Under the pieces are notes generated by a model. That model was given only the letters and a program-made list of their open reading frames with translations, ran no database searches and was not told where the DNA came from. A stretch of DNA of 64,000 bases from Endomicrobiales bacterium (GTDB lineage Bacteria; Elusimicrobiota; Endomicrobiia; Endomicrobiales; JAFGGC01): NCBI GenBank assembly GCA_016930715.1, contig JAFGGC010000026.1, positions 1 through 64,000 of the forward strand. Reading direction: 5' to 3'. Shown one piece after another: positions 49,870-59,300 of this stretch. Numbering within the stretch: position 1 is the stretch's first letter; each line of letters begins with the position of its first letter. Made by a program: the position numbers and the translations under genes.

Positions 49870-50529
49870 ATGGATATTTCCATCAACGGGCTCAACAAGG
49901 GCTTCCATACGGCAGGATCAAGGAAAAAGGTCCTTACGGATCTTCATCTGGAATTGAAAAATCCGTGCATTTTTGCGCTGATGGGCCCCAACGGGTCCGG
50001 AAAGACCACCCTCCTCAAGATTCTTGCCACCCTCATACTGCCCGATTCGGGCGAAGTAAGGTTTAACGGCAAGGACCTCGTCAAAGACGGAGCCTTTATA
50101 AGGAAGATCGCAGGCTTCGTGATGGACGCCGAGCATAGCTTCTATCAAATGCTGACGCTTGAAGAAAACCTGAAGTTTTTCGGAGGGCTCCGCGGAGTCT
50201 CGGGTTCCGACTGCGAACGGAGGACGCGCGAACTCGCCGATGATTTCGGTATAGGCGGATTTTTGGGCGAGAAAGCGGCGCATTGCTCTTCTGGGACCAT
50301 GCAGAAAGCGGCCTTCGTGAGGGCGCTTCTGCACGAACCGTCGGTGCTGCTGGTGGACGAATTCGAAAAAAGCCTGGACGAGGATTCGCAATCGCGCATA
50401 ACACGCAGGCTTAAAAACCTGAAGGAAACAAAGGGAACGACGGCATTGTGCGTCACGCACGACAGGCGGTGGGCCAAAGACCACGCCGACGCGGCAGGAA
50501 CGATCGCGGGAGGGCGGATAGAAAAATGA
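49870..50529 (+). CDS. ABC transporter ATP-binding protein
   Basis: 219 aa. Walker A GPNGSGKTT, Walker B VLLVDEF with catalytic Glu, D-loop SLDED and H-loop CVTHD are intact. The signature motif is divergent: HCSSGTMQKAA in place of LSGGQ. Drives the permease that follows (ATGA overlap at 50526-50529). Exports an unknown substrate; the location between EPS export and surface-protein genes suggests an envelope component. The start at 49870 is preferred to the upstream in-frame start because the promoter leaves no room for that one. Confidence 0.85.
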   Translation: MDISINGLNKGFHTAGSRKKVLTDLHLELKNPCIFALMGPNGSGKTTLLKILATLILPDSGEVRFNGKDLVKDGAFIRKIAGFVMDAEHSFYQMLTLEENLKFFGGLRGVSGSDCERRTRELADDFGIGGFLGEKAAHCSSGTMQKAAFVRALLHEPSVLLVDEFEKSLDEDSQSRITRRLKNLKETKGTTALCVTHDRRWAKDHADAAGTIAGGRIEK

Positions 50530-51290
50530 ACCTTCTCTTGGCGTTCTTGTTCAGGGACCTGGCAGTCGAAAAAAGCTACCGGTTCAACCTCTTCGTCAAG
50601 CTTCTCGCCATATTCTCGCAGGTGGCGATATTCTATTTTCTGTCGAGGTATATCGAAAAGCCGGAGTATTTCGCTTTCGTTCTCGTGGGGCTTGTTTTCA
50701 GCTCATTCTTCCAGTTCTGGCTCAATGTTTTCGCAGAAAATATCAGGCAGGAGCAGTTCTGGGGCACGCTCGAGGCGCTTTTTTCGGCGCCTGCGGAACA
50801 CGTATACGTGATACTGTCGTCCTCGTTCGGAAAATTCGTGTTCAATATAATAGGCATGGCCACGTACGTGGTTCTAGGAGCGGTTGTGTTCGGAATGGTT
50901 TTCAGGCTCAATGCCGCGCTTTTTCTGCTCATCCTGCTGTTGAACGTAGCGGCGTTCGCGGGCTTGGGCCTTGTTTCCGCGGGTTTCATTACTTATTTCA
51001 AAAGGGGCGATCCGGCAAGCTGGTTTGTCGCGTTGTTGGTCGACCTCTTGAGCGGGGTGTATTTCCCCGTTTCAGTGTTCCCGGAAAAAATCCGAAGGGT
51101 ATCCGAATTCCTCCCCACTACGGCGGCGCTCGATATATGGAGAAACAGCCTTCTCGGCACCGGCAGAGTCGGTTTTGGGGATGTGGCATTGCAGGCGTTG
51201 TGGGGCGCGCTGCTGATGGCGGCGGGATTGGTTTCGATAAACGCGGCCATAAGAGGCGTCAAGAAAAAAGGCGACCTGGGCAATTATTGA
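50526..51290 (+). CDS. ABC-2 type transporter permease
   Basis: 254 aa, six predicted membrane helices beginning FLFRDLAVEKSYRFNLF, with FVLVGLVFSSFFQFWLN and the C-terminal ABC-2 region PTTAALDIWRNSLLGTG (conserved P-x-T/L-Y-type turn). ATGA overlap with the ATPase gene fixes the start. Type-2 ABC exporters of this size move polysaccharides, lipids or drugs. Confidence 0.85.
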   Translation: MNLLLAFLFRDLAVEKSYRFNLFVKLLAIFSQVAIFYFLSRYIEKPEYFAFVLVGLVFSSFFQFWLNVFAENIRQEQFWGTLEALFSAPAEHVYVILSSSFGKFVFNIIGMATYVVLGAVVFGMVFRLNAALFLLILLLNVAAFAGLGLVSAGFITYFKRGDPASWFVALLVDLLSGVYFPVSVFPEKIRRVSEFLPTTAALDIWRNSLLGTGRVGFGDVALQALWGALLMAAGLVSINAAIRGVKKKGDLGNY

Positions 51291-51315
51291 GGTTTAATGG
51301 AAAGTGCCTTTGAGT

Positions 51316-52158
51316 TTAGTTTGAAAACAGGAGTTTGACGGGCGCGGAAGCGATTTTAACGGAAACCAGGAGTGGCCTAAGCATCCTGAAAAAAATGAGC
51401 GCCGACCTGTTTTTGATGTTGTACCTTGATATGAGGAATTCGTCGGTCGGGAAAAGACTTGAGAGCAAATAAGCGGTCTTTTTCCTGAACGGCAGGAACC
51501 AAAAGCGCATCAAGTGTCCTTTTGATGAAAATGCCGCCCGCCGCACGACTTTTCCGAAAATACCGCACCCTTCTTCAGTGCCGGAATAAATTTCGTAAGC
51601 CGAATGGATGCCGTACTTCCTGAGTATCTCGCGCACCTCGCCGCGGGCGAGGTGTTCCTTCCATTTGTTCTCCAGAAGGCGCAGGTCGTCCTTCCATTTT
51701 TCTTCTTCCATCGAGTGGTGTATGCAGGCGTGGGCGATCAAGTGCGCGTACATCTGAAGCGGGGGCAGGTGGTGCATCCCAGGAAGGCCTTCGACCGGGT
51801 GTCCCAGGCTCTGTTCGAACAGTTCCTCGTTCTCCCGTGCCGAAAGGTACCAGAGGTTGTCGGTTATGTCGATGTGGGCGATTCTTGAACTGGAAAAAAA
51901 GGAACAGGGTTCGCCCGGGCAGGGCCCGTAACCTTCTTCAAGAAGCGTTTGTCTCAAGGTCTCGACGTCTTTTCTTTTCACTAGGATGTCGATGTCTATC
52001 ATCTCGCGGGTCCGGGAGTACTCCGGAAAAAGGGCGATAAGGGCGGCTCCCTTTAGGAGTACCGTCCGTATACCTTTCGAACGCAGTGTTTCCGCCAATT
52101 CGGTTAACTGCGAAAAAATACGAATGTTGTCCGACAGGACGGAACCGGCGTTTTTCAT
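51316..52158 (-). CDS. Nucleotidyltransferase family 5-like protein (NTP_transf_5)
   Basis: 280 aa. LRSKGIRTVLLKGAALIALF and REMIDIDILVKRKDVETLRQ are the GS/acidic hallmarks of the uncharacterised nucleotidyltransferase family; HLIAHACIHHSM in the middle is a conserved helix. Usually found near serine-kinase (HPr-like) or lasso-peptide and surface-glycan genes. The last about 70 residues are basic and hydrophobic. Starts 1 nt after the PorV stop. Confidence 0.75.
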   Translation of the reverse strand: MKNAGSVLSDNIRIFSQLTELAETLRSKGIRTVLLKGAALIALFPEYSRTREMIDIDILVKRKDVETLRQTLLEEGYGPCPGEPCSFFSSSRIAHIDITDNLWYLSARENEELFEQSLGHPVEGLPGMHHLPPLQMYAHLIAHACIHHSMEEEKWKDDLRLLENKWKEHLARGEVREILRKYGIHSAYEIYSGTEEGCGIFGKVVRRAAFSSKGHLMRFWFLPFRKKTAYLLSSLFPTDEFLISRYNIKNRSALIFFRMLRPLLVSVKIASAPVKLLFSN

Positions 52159-52159
52159 T

Positions 52160-53692
52160 CTATTTGACCTCTATTGAAAAGGGCCCGAATATATCGAGAT
52201 AGAATATGAAATAGTCGTGTTTTTCGTCGTACTCGTCCATCTTCTTGTGTTTAATTTCGTTGCCTTCAAAAGTTTTAACGGAAAACTCTCCCAGGTCTTT
52301 CGGAATCCTGACCTTCACCGCGCATTTCATAAGAGGATACGGAAAGCTCGTCCTTATCACGATGTTCCTGTAGACCTTCCCTTGGCCGGTCTGTTCGCCT
52401 ATCTCGAAAACCTGGTCCGACGGATTCGCCCTGACGCTCCCCTGCAGGTAAGCGACGGTGCTTTCGGAAGATTTTCCGGCTACGGAATAAAGGGAACGCG
52501 TGGCGGAGGCCTGCCTTCTGGTGACGGAGGTCTTGAGCGAATAGAACGTGAAATCTTCGGGAGCGGGCGGAAGCGCCTTTTTCTCCGGCTCGGCAGGAAG
52601 CGCCGGCGGCGCGGGTATTGCCGTTGTCTCGGGTTCCGGAAGTTTTTCGTCTGCTTTTTCAGGAAGCCTGGCAGATACCTTCTTTTTATCGGAAAAGAGT
52701 ATCGAAAGTGACATCCTATGCGAATCGCCGAGCACGCTGTAGGGTACGAATGCGTAATCCAGCCTGACGTTGGTTTCGCCGGCCTTGAAGTTGAAGCCGA
52801 GGCCTGCCGAAAGGCCGTGCAGGTCGCCGAGTTCAAGCCCGTTCAGGCGGTACCTGTATCCGGCCCTTATTGAAAGAAGCTCGACCGGGAAGTATTCCCA
52901 CCCGGATGAAATGAAAAGGTAATTGTCTACCGGCTGGTTGAGGTCGAACGTGGTGGTTAGCCTGTCCGTGATCCTGTAGGCAGCCGCGAGTTTCACGTTC
53001 ATCGGCAAGGGGTAGCCCTTTTCCCTGAATTTTATTTCGGTTCCCACGTGCTGGAACGCCAGGCCCAACGAAAGCGGGCTCGTATCGAAGCTATACAGCG
53101 CGCCGGCATCTACCGCAACCCCGGAGGCGCTTTCGGTATCGATCGTCTGCTGTATGTATTTTAAACTGCCGCCGAGAGACAGGTTTTTGTTGATGAAACG
53201 CGCGTACGACAGGTGCGCCGCAGTGTCGTAGGCCTTGAAATATCCTTCTATGGAAGTAAGGGGTTCGTAGGGGTCGGCCTCGTTCAGGCCCGAGCGCCTT
53301 TCAATGTCCTCCGGCGTGTAGAGGCCGTAGGCCGCTATCGCGGCGTATCCCTTGAATACGGGGAAGGCATAGCCGGCGAAGTCGTGCTTGATGTTCTCGA
53401 AAGACTCGTTATGCGTGACGCTGAGCTCTTTTTGTTCGAGCCGGGCCAGGCCCGCGGGGTTCCAGTACAGGGCGGACGCGTCGTCGGCAAGCGCTCCGAA
53501 AGCCGAACCCATAGCCACGGCCCTCGAGCCTATCCCGTATTTTAAAAACGTCGCGGAGGTCGTGCCGGCCTTGGGATGGATCTGGACCTCGCCGAAAAGG
53601 CAGTAAACAGTGAACAGTGAATAGTAAATAGTAAAAACAAAAGTAATTACTATACGGAAGGTCGAAGATGAGTATAAAGGTACTGTTCGCAT
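52160..53692 (-). CDS. PorV/PorQ-like outer-membrane protein with C-terminal extension
   Basis: 510 aa. The signal peptide (h-region about 13-34) is followed by a PorV-type barrel: GTTSATFLKYGIGSRAVAMG, ADDASALYWNPAGLARL and further strand pairs up to about residue 330. A proline/alanine/glutamate-rich linker (about 340-385) leads to a C-terminal beta domain ending GPFSIEVK. PorV is the type IX secretion shuttle barrel in Bacteroidetes; many related barrels occur in other diderm phyla without T9SS, so function is open. Residues 19-32 of the signal peptide are encoded by a repeat arm (see the repeat at 53599-53737). Confidence 0.8.
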   Translation of the reverse strand: MRTVPLYSSSTFRIVITFVFTIYYSLFTVYCLFGEVQIHPKAGTTSATFLKYGIGSRAVAMGSAFGALADDASALYWNPAGLARLEQKELSVTHNESFENIKHDFAGYAFPVFKGYAAIAAYGLYTPEDIERRSGLNEADPYEPLTSIEGYFKAYDTAAHLSYARFINKNLSLGGSLKYIQQTIDTESASGVAVDAGALYSFDTSPLSLGLAFQHVGTEIKFREKGYPLPMNVKLAAAYRITDRLTTTFDLNQPVDNYLFISSGWEYFPVELLSIRAGYRYRLNGLELGDLHGLSAGLGFNFKAGETNVRLDYAFVPYSVLGDSHRMSLSILFSDKKKVSARLPEKADEKLPEPETTAIPAPPALPAEPEKKALPPAPEDFTFYSLKTSVTRRQASATRSLYSVAGKSSESTVAYLQGSVRANPSDQVFEIGEQTGQGKVYRNIVIRTSFPYPLMKCAVKVRIPKDLGEFSVKTFEGNEIKHKKMDEYDEKHDYFIFYLDIFGPFSIEVK

Positions 53693-53737
53693 GGTAATCC
53701 GCCTTTTTTTACTACTGACTCATTACTGTCTACTGCC
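53599..53737 (-). repeat. Inverted CAGTGAACAGTGAATAG word repeat spanning the PorV start
   Basis: Arm 53599-53638 has words GGCAGTAAACAGTG, AACAGTGAATAG, TAAATAGTAAAAAC; arm 53706-53737 has the inverted words (TTTTTACTACTGAC, TTACTGTCTACTGCC). About 67 nt lie between, including the PorV start codon. The right arm starts right after the stop codon of the PQQ-propeller gene (53738-53740), and the left arm is inside the PorV signal peptide. The loop also contains AATCCGCC (53696-53703), the border of the other element family. Confidence 0.8.
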
Positions 53738-56293
53738 TCAATGTATTATAGCTGTTTTTTTCTTTATGGTGACGTCCCGCGAATCCGACCTGGCGTTCAC
53801 TACGAAAATGTAGACGCCGCTTGCTATGCTGGATATGTCCCATTCGGCTTCGGAAACGATGCCGGCCGGGCATTCTGTTTTTTCGATGTGGGTTATGAGC
53901 TCTCCCGCGACGTTGTACACGTCGATTTTCACGTCGGCCTTGGCGCCGAGATAGTACTTAAAATATACAATATCGCCTTTCGCCGGGTTGGGGTACGAAT
54001 ACACCGAATCGGACGTCAATAGTTCTTCTTTGCCCGGAACGTACTGCATCACGCGATAGAGCGAGAAGTGCGGTATCCTTGCCCAGACCCTGCTGTTTTC
54101 AGTGTTCGGGTCGGAAGTGTTGACTATCCTCCAGGAGTTTCTGGACTCATCCCACCAGTATATCCTGAGGTTTTCGCGTATAATGTCGGGGAGCTCGTTT
54201 TCCCTGTACGGTATCTTGATTATTGCGGGTTTGAGAAAGACCGTGCCCGCGGGTGTCACGCCGAATTCGCGCACGACGGTAGTCGCTTCGGCGCTCTGCG
54301 GTATGCCAGTGTTGGAGTAGGAAGTTGGTATCCTTATGCCTACCCTGACGGGGCTTGTGACGCTTCCGGGTTCTATCACGACCTCGGTGACGAGCCCGTC
54401 TTTTTCCAGAGTAACGGTGCCGCCTTCCTCCGGTGTTATTATAACGCCGTCGACCATCGAAAAAGCGCAGGCGGAGTTCGAGTTCAGGGATTCGTTTATG
54501 TCGTCGCGGGCCCTGAGGATGAAATAGAAAGTGGTTTCGGCGGGGCAGTCCGAATCGGCGTATGTGTTTACTCCGTTTGCCACTTGAGCGAGGAGAGAAT
54601 ACCCTCCCGACCAGGTGCTCTTGTAAATATTGTAGCCGCGGACGTCGTTCGATCCGGCCCCGTCATCGGTCGAAAGCGTCCAGGAAAGCGTTATGCTGCC
54701 TCCGGCGTCAAAAGGCGTGTCGGCGGCCGCCAGTGTAGCGGGAGCGGCCGGCGAGTTGTTCATCGAAAACACGTTCACGGCCCTGGCCGAAGATCCGTCG
54801 AGAGGCGTGAGGCGGAGCGAGTAAGTTCCGTCCGGATAGCCGGCGATGTCCCAGGAGGCGAGATCTTCGGACGAGGGATCCTGCGCCGACGTTATGACCT
54901 CAGTCCAGCTTGAAGGATTCCCGCCCGGCCCGTATTCTATCTTATAGCCGGGTTGTGAGAAACCGGAAACGGCGCCTTTGATCAGTATTGAATCGGTCTG
55001 GCTGTCGTAAACATCCGGCGAGGACAGGTAAAGTTTCTTGTAGGCGTCGAACGCCCACAAATATCCGTCGTACGTGCCGACGAATAACTTTCCGTTTGAC
55101 ACGGCGCAGGTAGCAACGATGCCGTACGAAGGGTTTGAGGAATCGCACAGAAAATAACCCGTCGGCGACGAAGTGAGACTGCCGGTGGCCGGTTCGATGA
55201 ACTGCAGTGTTCCCCCGGAGGTGCTCAGGCAGTAGAGCCTGCCGTCGCCCGATCCGATGTAGAGCACGTGGTTGGCCAGCGACGGAGATGATACGACGCC
55301 CGAAGGGTGAGGGGTTCCAATTGTCACGCTGGAAACGGAGACGGTATCCATAGATGCCGACACGAGAGGAAATGACATCAGAATTATATCGGTAGAATAG
55401 TTCCCTCCTCCGAGATCGGTCCTGTATGAGGTCGCCACGAAAACACCGTCGTCGCCGACGGCGACGGAGGACACGCTCGCGGAATCGTTGTCGAATTCGG
55501 CTGAGCGCCAGACTATATTGCCGTTAAGCGGGTTGAGGCAGAACAGGCGCCTTTCGTCCCCGCCTGAAACGGCGTAAACATAGTCATCGGAAACCGCGAA
55601 GGTCGCGTAGTTTATCCCGCCGCTGGTGGGACGCGACCAGAGAATCGTGCCCGCCGAAAGGTCAAAGCAATGAAATTGTCCGTCGTTGGTGCCGAAGAAC
55701 ATCAGGTTGTCCTTGACGGCCGGCGAAGAGAACCCGAACTGGCTGACGTTCGCGGCCGTTTCAAGGACTCCGGTCGCTGCGTCTATGCGGTACAGTTTTC
55801 TGACCGGGCTGCCGCTCAGGAAGTAAAGCTTCCCCGAATACAGGACCGGAGACGAACAGTCAGTCGAACCCGTGTGGGTCCGCCAGAGGATGTCGCCCGT
55901 CAGTCTGTTAAAAGCGTAGAAATAACCGTCCCTTGATGGGATGTACACCGCGTCCGACGTCACGCAGGGCGTGGCGTCGATCCAGCCGTCGGTCGAATAG
56001 TCCCATAAGAGTTCTCCGGTAGCGGCGTCCCAGGCGTGAAGCGAACCGTCGCGCCCTCCGCAGTACACGACGCCCTGGTACACGACCGGAGATGAAATGA
56101 ATTCACCCTGTAACTGAAAATTCCACAGCGGCGTCAGCTTCGGCGAGGCCTCTTCGACAATCTGTCCCGTGCGGGTGGCGTTGACCCGGAACAGGGGCGA
56201 TGACGCAGAATGAATATGCGTTGCCGACAGTAAAAACACGGCGGTACACGCAATGATGTTCTTCACCGCAGTTTTGATAAAACGCTCGTTCAT
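53738..56293 (-). CDS. Secreted PQQ-propeller/Fn3 protein with FlgD-like sorting tail
   Basis: 851 aa. Signal peptide to about residue 30. PQQ-like propeller repeats up to about 410 (ISSPVVYQGVVYCGGRDGSL, LHAWDAATGELLWDYST and similar), a fibronectin type III domain near 525-620 (GSITLSWTLSTDDG), a beta domain at about 625-740 (IITPEEGGTVTLEKDGL) and a C-terminal FlgD/T9SS-like tail (YSYPNPAKGDIVYFKY, IDVYNVAGELITHIEK). A surface- or matrix-associated protein that probably binds other proteins or glycans. 21 nt separate it from the giant protein upstream, with which it shares the propeller module. Confidence 0.85.
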   Translation of the reverse strand: MNERFIKTAVKNIIACTAVFLLSATHIHSASSPLFRVNATRTGQIVEEASPKLTPLWNFQLQGEFISSPVVYQGVVYCGGRDGSLHAWDAATGELLWDYSTDGWIDATPCVTSDAVYIPSRDGYFYAFNRLTGDILWRTHTGSTDCSSPVLYSGKLYFLSGSPVRKLYRIDAATGVLETAANVSQFGFSSPAVKDNLMFFGTNDGQFHCFDLSAGTILWSRPTSGGINYATFAVSDDYVYAVSGGDERRLFCLNPLNGNIVWRSAEFDNDSASVSSVAVGDDGVFVATSYRTDLGGGNYSTDIILMSFPLVSASMDTVSVSSVTIGTPHPSGVVSSPSLANHVLYIGSGDGRLYCLSTSGGTLQFIEPATGSLTSSPTGYFLCDSSNPSYGIVATCAVSNGKLFVGTYDGYLWAFDAYKKLYLSSPDVYDSQTDSILIKGAVSGFSQPGYKIEYGPGGNPSSWTEVITSAQDPSSEDLASWDIAGYPDGTYSLRLTPLDGSSARAVNVFSMNNSPAAPATLAAADTPFDAGGSITLSWTLSTDDGAGSNDVRGYNIYKSTWSGGYSLLAQVANGVNTYADSDCPAETTFYFILRARDDINESLNSNSACAFSMVDGVIITPEEGGTVTLEKDGLVTEVVIEPGSVTSPVRVGIRIPTSYSNTGIPQSAEATTVVREFGVTPAGTVFLKPAIIKIPYRENELPDIIRENLRIYWWDESRNSWRIVNTSDPNTENSRVWARIPHFSLYRVMQYVPGKEELLTSDSVYSYPNPAKGDIVYFKYYLGAKADVKIDVYNVAGELITHIEKTECPAGIVSEAEWDISSIASGVYIFVVNARSDSRDVTIKKKTAIIH

Positions 56294-56314
56294 ATCAATA
56301 TCTCCGCTTTAAGT

Positions 56315-59300
56315 TTATGGCCATACCTTGATGCAATGCAGTCTTCCGTCGTTAGACGTGAAATATATGTAGTCTTCGCCGTCGTGGTGCGCCGGCCATC
56401 CGCCGTATGCTGGATACCCTCCGTCATAGATTATGTTCGAACGTATCTCGCCGCCGGTCACTATCGGGAAATTGGGAAGCATAGTACCGTCGACGGAGCT
56501 CAGACCGTACAGGAGCCCGTCGTCGCTTCCTATGTACACGTCGTTGTTGTATCCCGTGACAGGCGCGCTGCGCACCGCGCCGCCCGTTTTGAACGACCAT
56601 ATGAGCGTGCCGCTGGTAGCGTCTATCTTGTAAAAATAGCCGTTGTCGGCGCCGAAATAGACGGAGTTATCCGAATACTCGTAGAAAGGAGAGGACCTTA
56701 TCGGCGCTCCGGCGTTGAAATCGTTCCAGGACGAGGGTTTTGACGTGAGGTTTGAGCCGGTCCTGCAGCGGAAGAAGCCCGAATCGTCCCCGAAATAGAT
56801 GTCGTGCGTGTTCCTCGTGGAGTTGTTGTATCCCGCGAGTATGAAAGGCGATGTCCTGATGGCGGACGCCGTTGTAGTGGAAGCCGTGATGCTGCCGTTG
56901 TCGCCGTTGTTTATCCTGTAGAAACTACCGTTGAGGGTGCCGAACCATATGCCGTTCTCGTTCATCTGGCTGACTTCGTCTATGACGGGGGTGCCGTACG
57001 GGGCGCCGTCGATACCGGGGTTCGAGTTCCAGCCGGGGTAGTGAGTGCCGTTGCCGACTATCTTGTAGAACCTGCCGTTCTGCGTTCCGACGTACAGGTA
57101 GGGAGTGCCCGTATAGGCGTAAACCGCAAGGTTTGAACTGATGCCGGAATCGAGTTGCATTGAACCTCCCCAGACGTTGTCGGCGTACGAGACATTGTCC
57201 TGCAGTTTATACAATTCACCGGTATCGGTGGCGGCGTACACGTAGGTGTACCAAGTTGTTTCTTCGAGGCCCGCCTCCCATATCGAATTAATCTCGCCGC
57301 CGGTCGTGAATTGCCATCTCTGTGAACCGTCGTTGTTGAAGGCGTGCAGTTTGTTGTCCGGAGTTCCGACGAAATTGGCGTCTCCGGCATAGCTGAGCTG
57401 TATGGTGCTTCTGAAATTCTGCCCGGCGCTCGCGACATCGACGGGATAGATGGTATCAGTAGGCACGGGAGCAGGCTGGATTATGGTCGGGGTCGAAGAT
57501 ATCACTTCCGTTCCGGACGCGGAGGGCTGTTCGGCGTCGGAAGCCGCCTCCCGCCAGAACGTGTCATCGCCAGGCGTTAGCTTGGCTTTATACGTGTTGG
57601 GAGAAGCCGAGGAAGCGTCTTCCGCCATCAGTCCGGCGACGAAATATGTCCTGGAAAACTGCGGGATGATAGTCGCAAGAGACGCGTCGGGTTCGGTGAC
57701 ATTCAAGGAAAGGGTGCCGTTTGCGTCGAGTACTATCTGTTCGCCGGACACGTGGGCCACGCTCGCGGTGTCGATGAACGACTGGTAAGTCCCCTGCGTC
57801 CCGTAAGTCGGGTTGTCGGTGAAAACGTATATATCGTCGAAAAGCGCCTGTATCTGCGCTGAATTGAGAGGCGTGTCGGCGGAATCCGTGAAACGGACGT
57901 CCAACCGCGTGAACTCTATGTTGTTGGAGCCGGACGGCGAAAGGTTCGAAAGCGCGCATTTCAATATGCCTATCATTACGCCTTCGTTTGCGAAGGTCAC
58001 GCCGGACGGCGAGGCGGTAGAGGAATGGACGGTCGCGTCGTACGTGACCGAATCGAGTATGCTCTGGGGCGCGGCGCCGGAGGAATTGTCTGAATTCAGG
58101 TATATCCTGTATATGGCGCCGTCGGCAAGCCCGTAGCCGTCAATGTCGTTTTCGGACGCGAAAACGTGCGCGGTCGTCTGGGACGAAAGGCCGGACAGGT
58201 CGACTCCGAGGTCGCTGAGCCTGTAGACGTGAGGAGACTTGGGATCTGCGGTCCCGCCCGTTCGAACGAACAAGACCGTGTCGTTTGTGCCGGCAGAAGA
58301 ATCGCTTCCGAGTGAAATGGTAAGATTTGACCTTCTGGGCATGACCGAACCCGCAGTGGGATACGACAGCGTGTTCGAAGCGGCCGGGGTCGGATTGTTG
58401 TTTCTCCCGCCGAAGCTTGCGGCGGAAAACACGTTGAAATCCAGCGAATTGTTGTCGGTGTCCTGTCCTTCTGACGGGTAACGGCCGATGGTGTTAGGCG
58501 AGGAAACGTTGCCCGTGGCCGCGAGACTGTAGACTATGGACGCGGCCGAATAGGACAGGTAATTGGTGTAGCTGGAGCTCCTCCAGGTGACCCTGTTCAC
58601 GACCTGTCCCGCCGAGTTTTCAAGAACGAGGTAATCCGCGAGCGGGCTCAGGCCGGAGGTTCCGAAACAGGCCGTCCAGGTCTTCGAAAGGTCGTCGGAT
58701 GACGATGTCCCTATACCGTTGAATGAATACGGGTAAAGCTTTCTTGAAAACACGAAAGAAATACCGTTTGAGTTACGCAGGTACCATCCCGACAGGGTGC
58801 GTGTTGATGACGAATTGTTGTACAGTTCGATGAACTGCGGTGAAGCGGAATAATAAACCTCGTTTATCTTGACCGCTTCGGTGGTTATGGCGTTGGCATA
58901 GCCCTGAGTGGGCGTCGGGTCAACCTCGAAGAAATTGGCGTTGCCGTCGGATATCCTCGAGAGGCTGTTCCCGGAAGAATGAACCGGCCACTGGACGGCG
59001 TCAAGTGTCCTTCCGAGCAGGTCGACAAGTTTTACGTGGTGGGACAGATCAGAGTTCAGGGTGAGGTTGGGTATCGTATAGAACGAACCGGAAGAAATAG
59101 TGAGTCCGGGGTCTCCCGTCCACAACGTCGTTTCGGTCCCCGGCGCTCCTATTGTTCCCTGGTTGTAGCGCAGGGTCATTCCTTCGAGACTGTAGGTGGT
59201 CGGCAGGTTGTTGTATAGCTCGACCCAGTCCGAGCCCGCGCCCGCCGATGCCAGTATTTCGTTTATGAACACGTTTTCGGAACGCGGTTTTACGCCTTGT

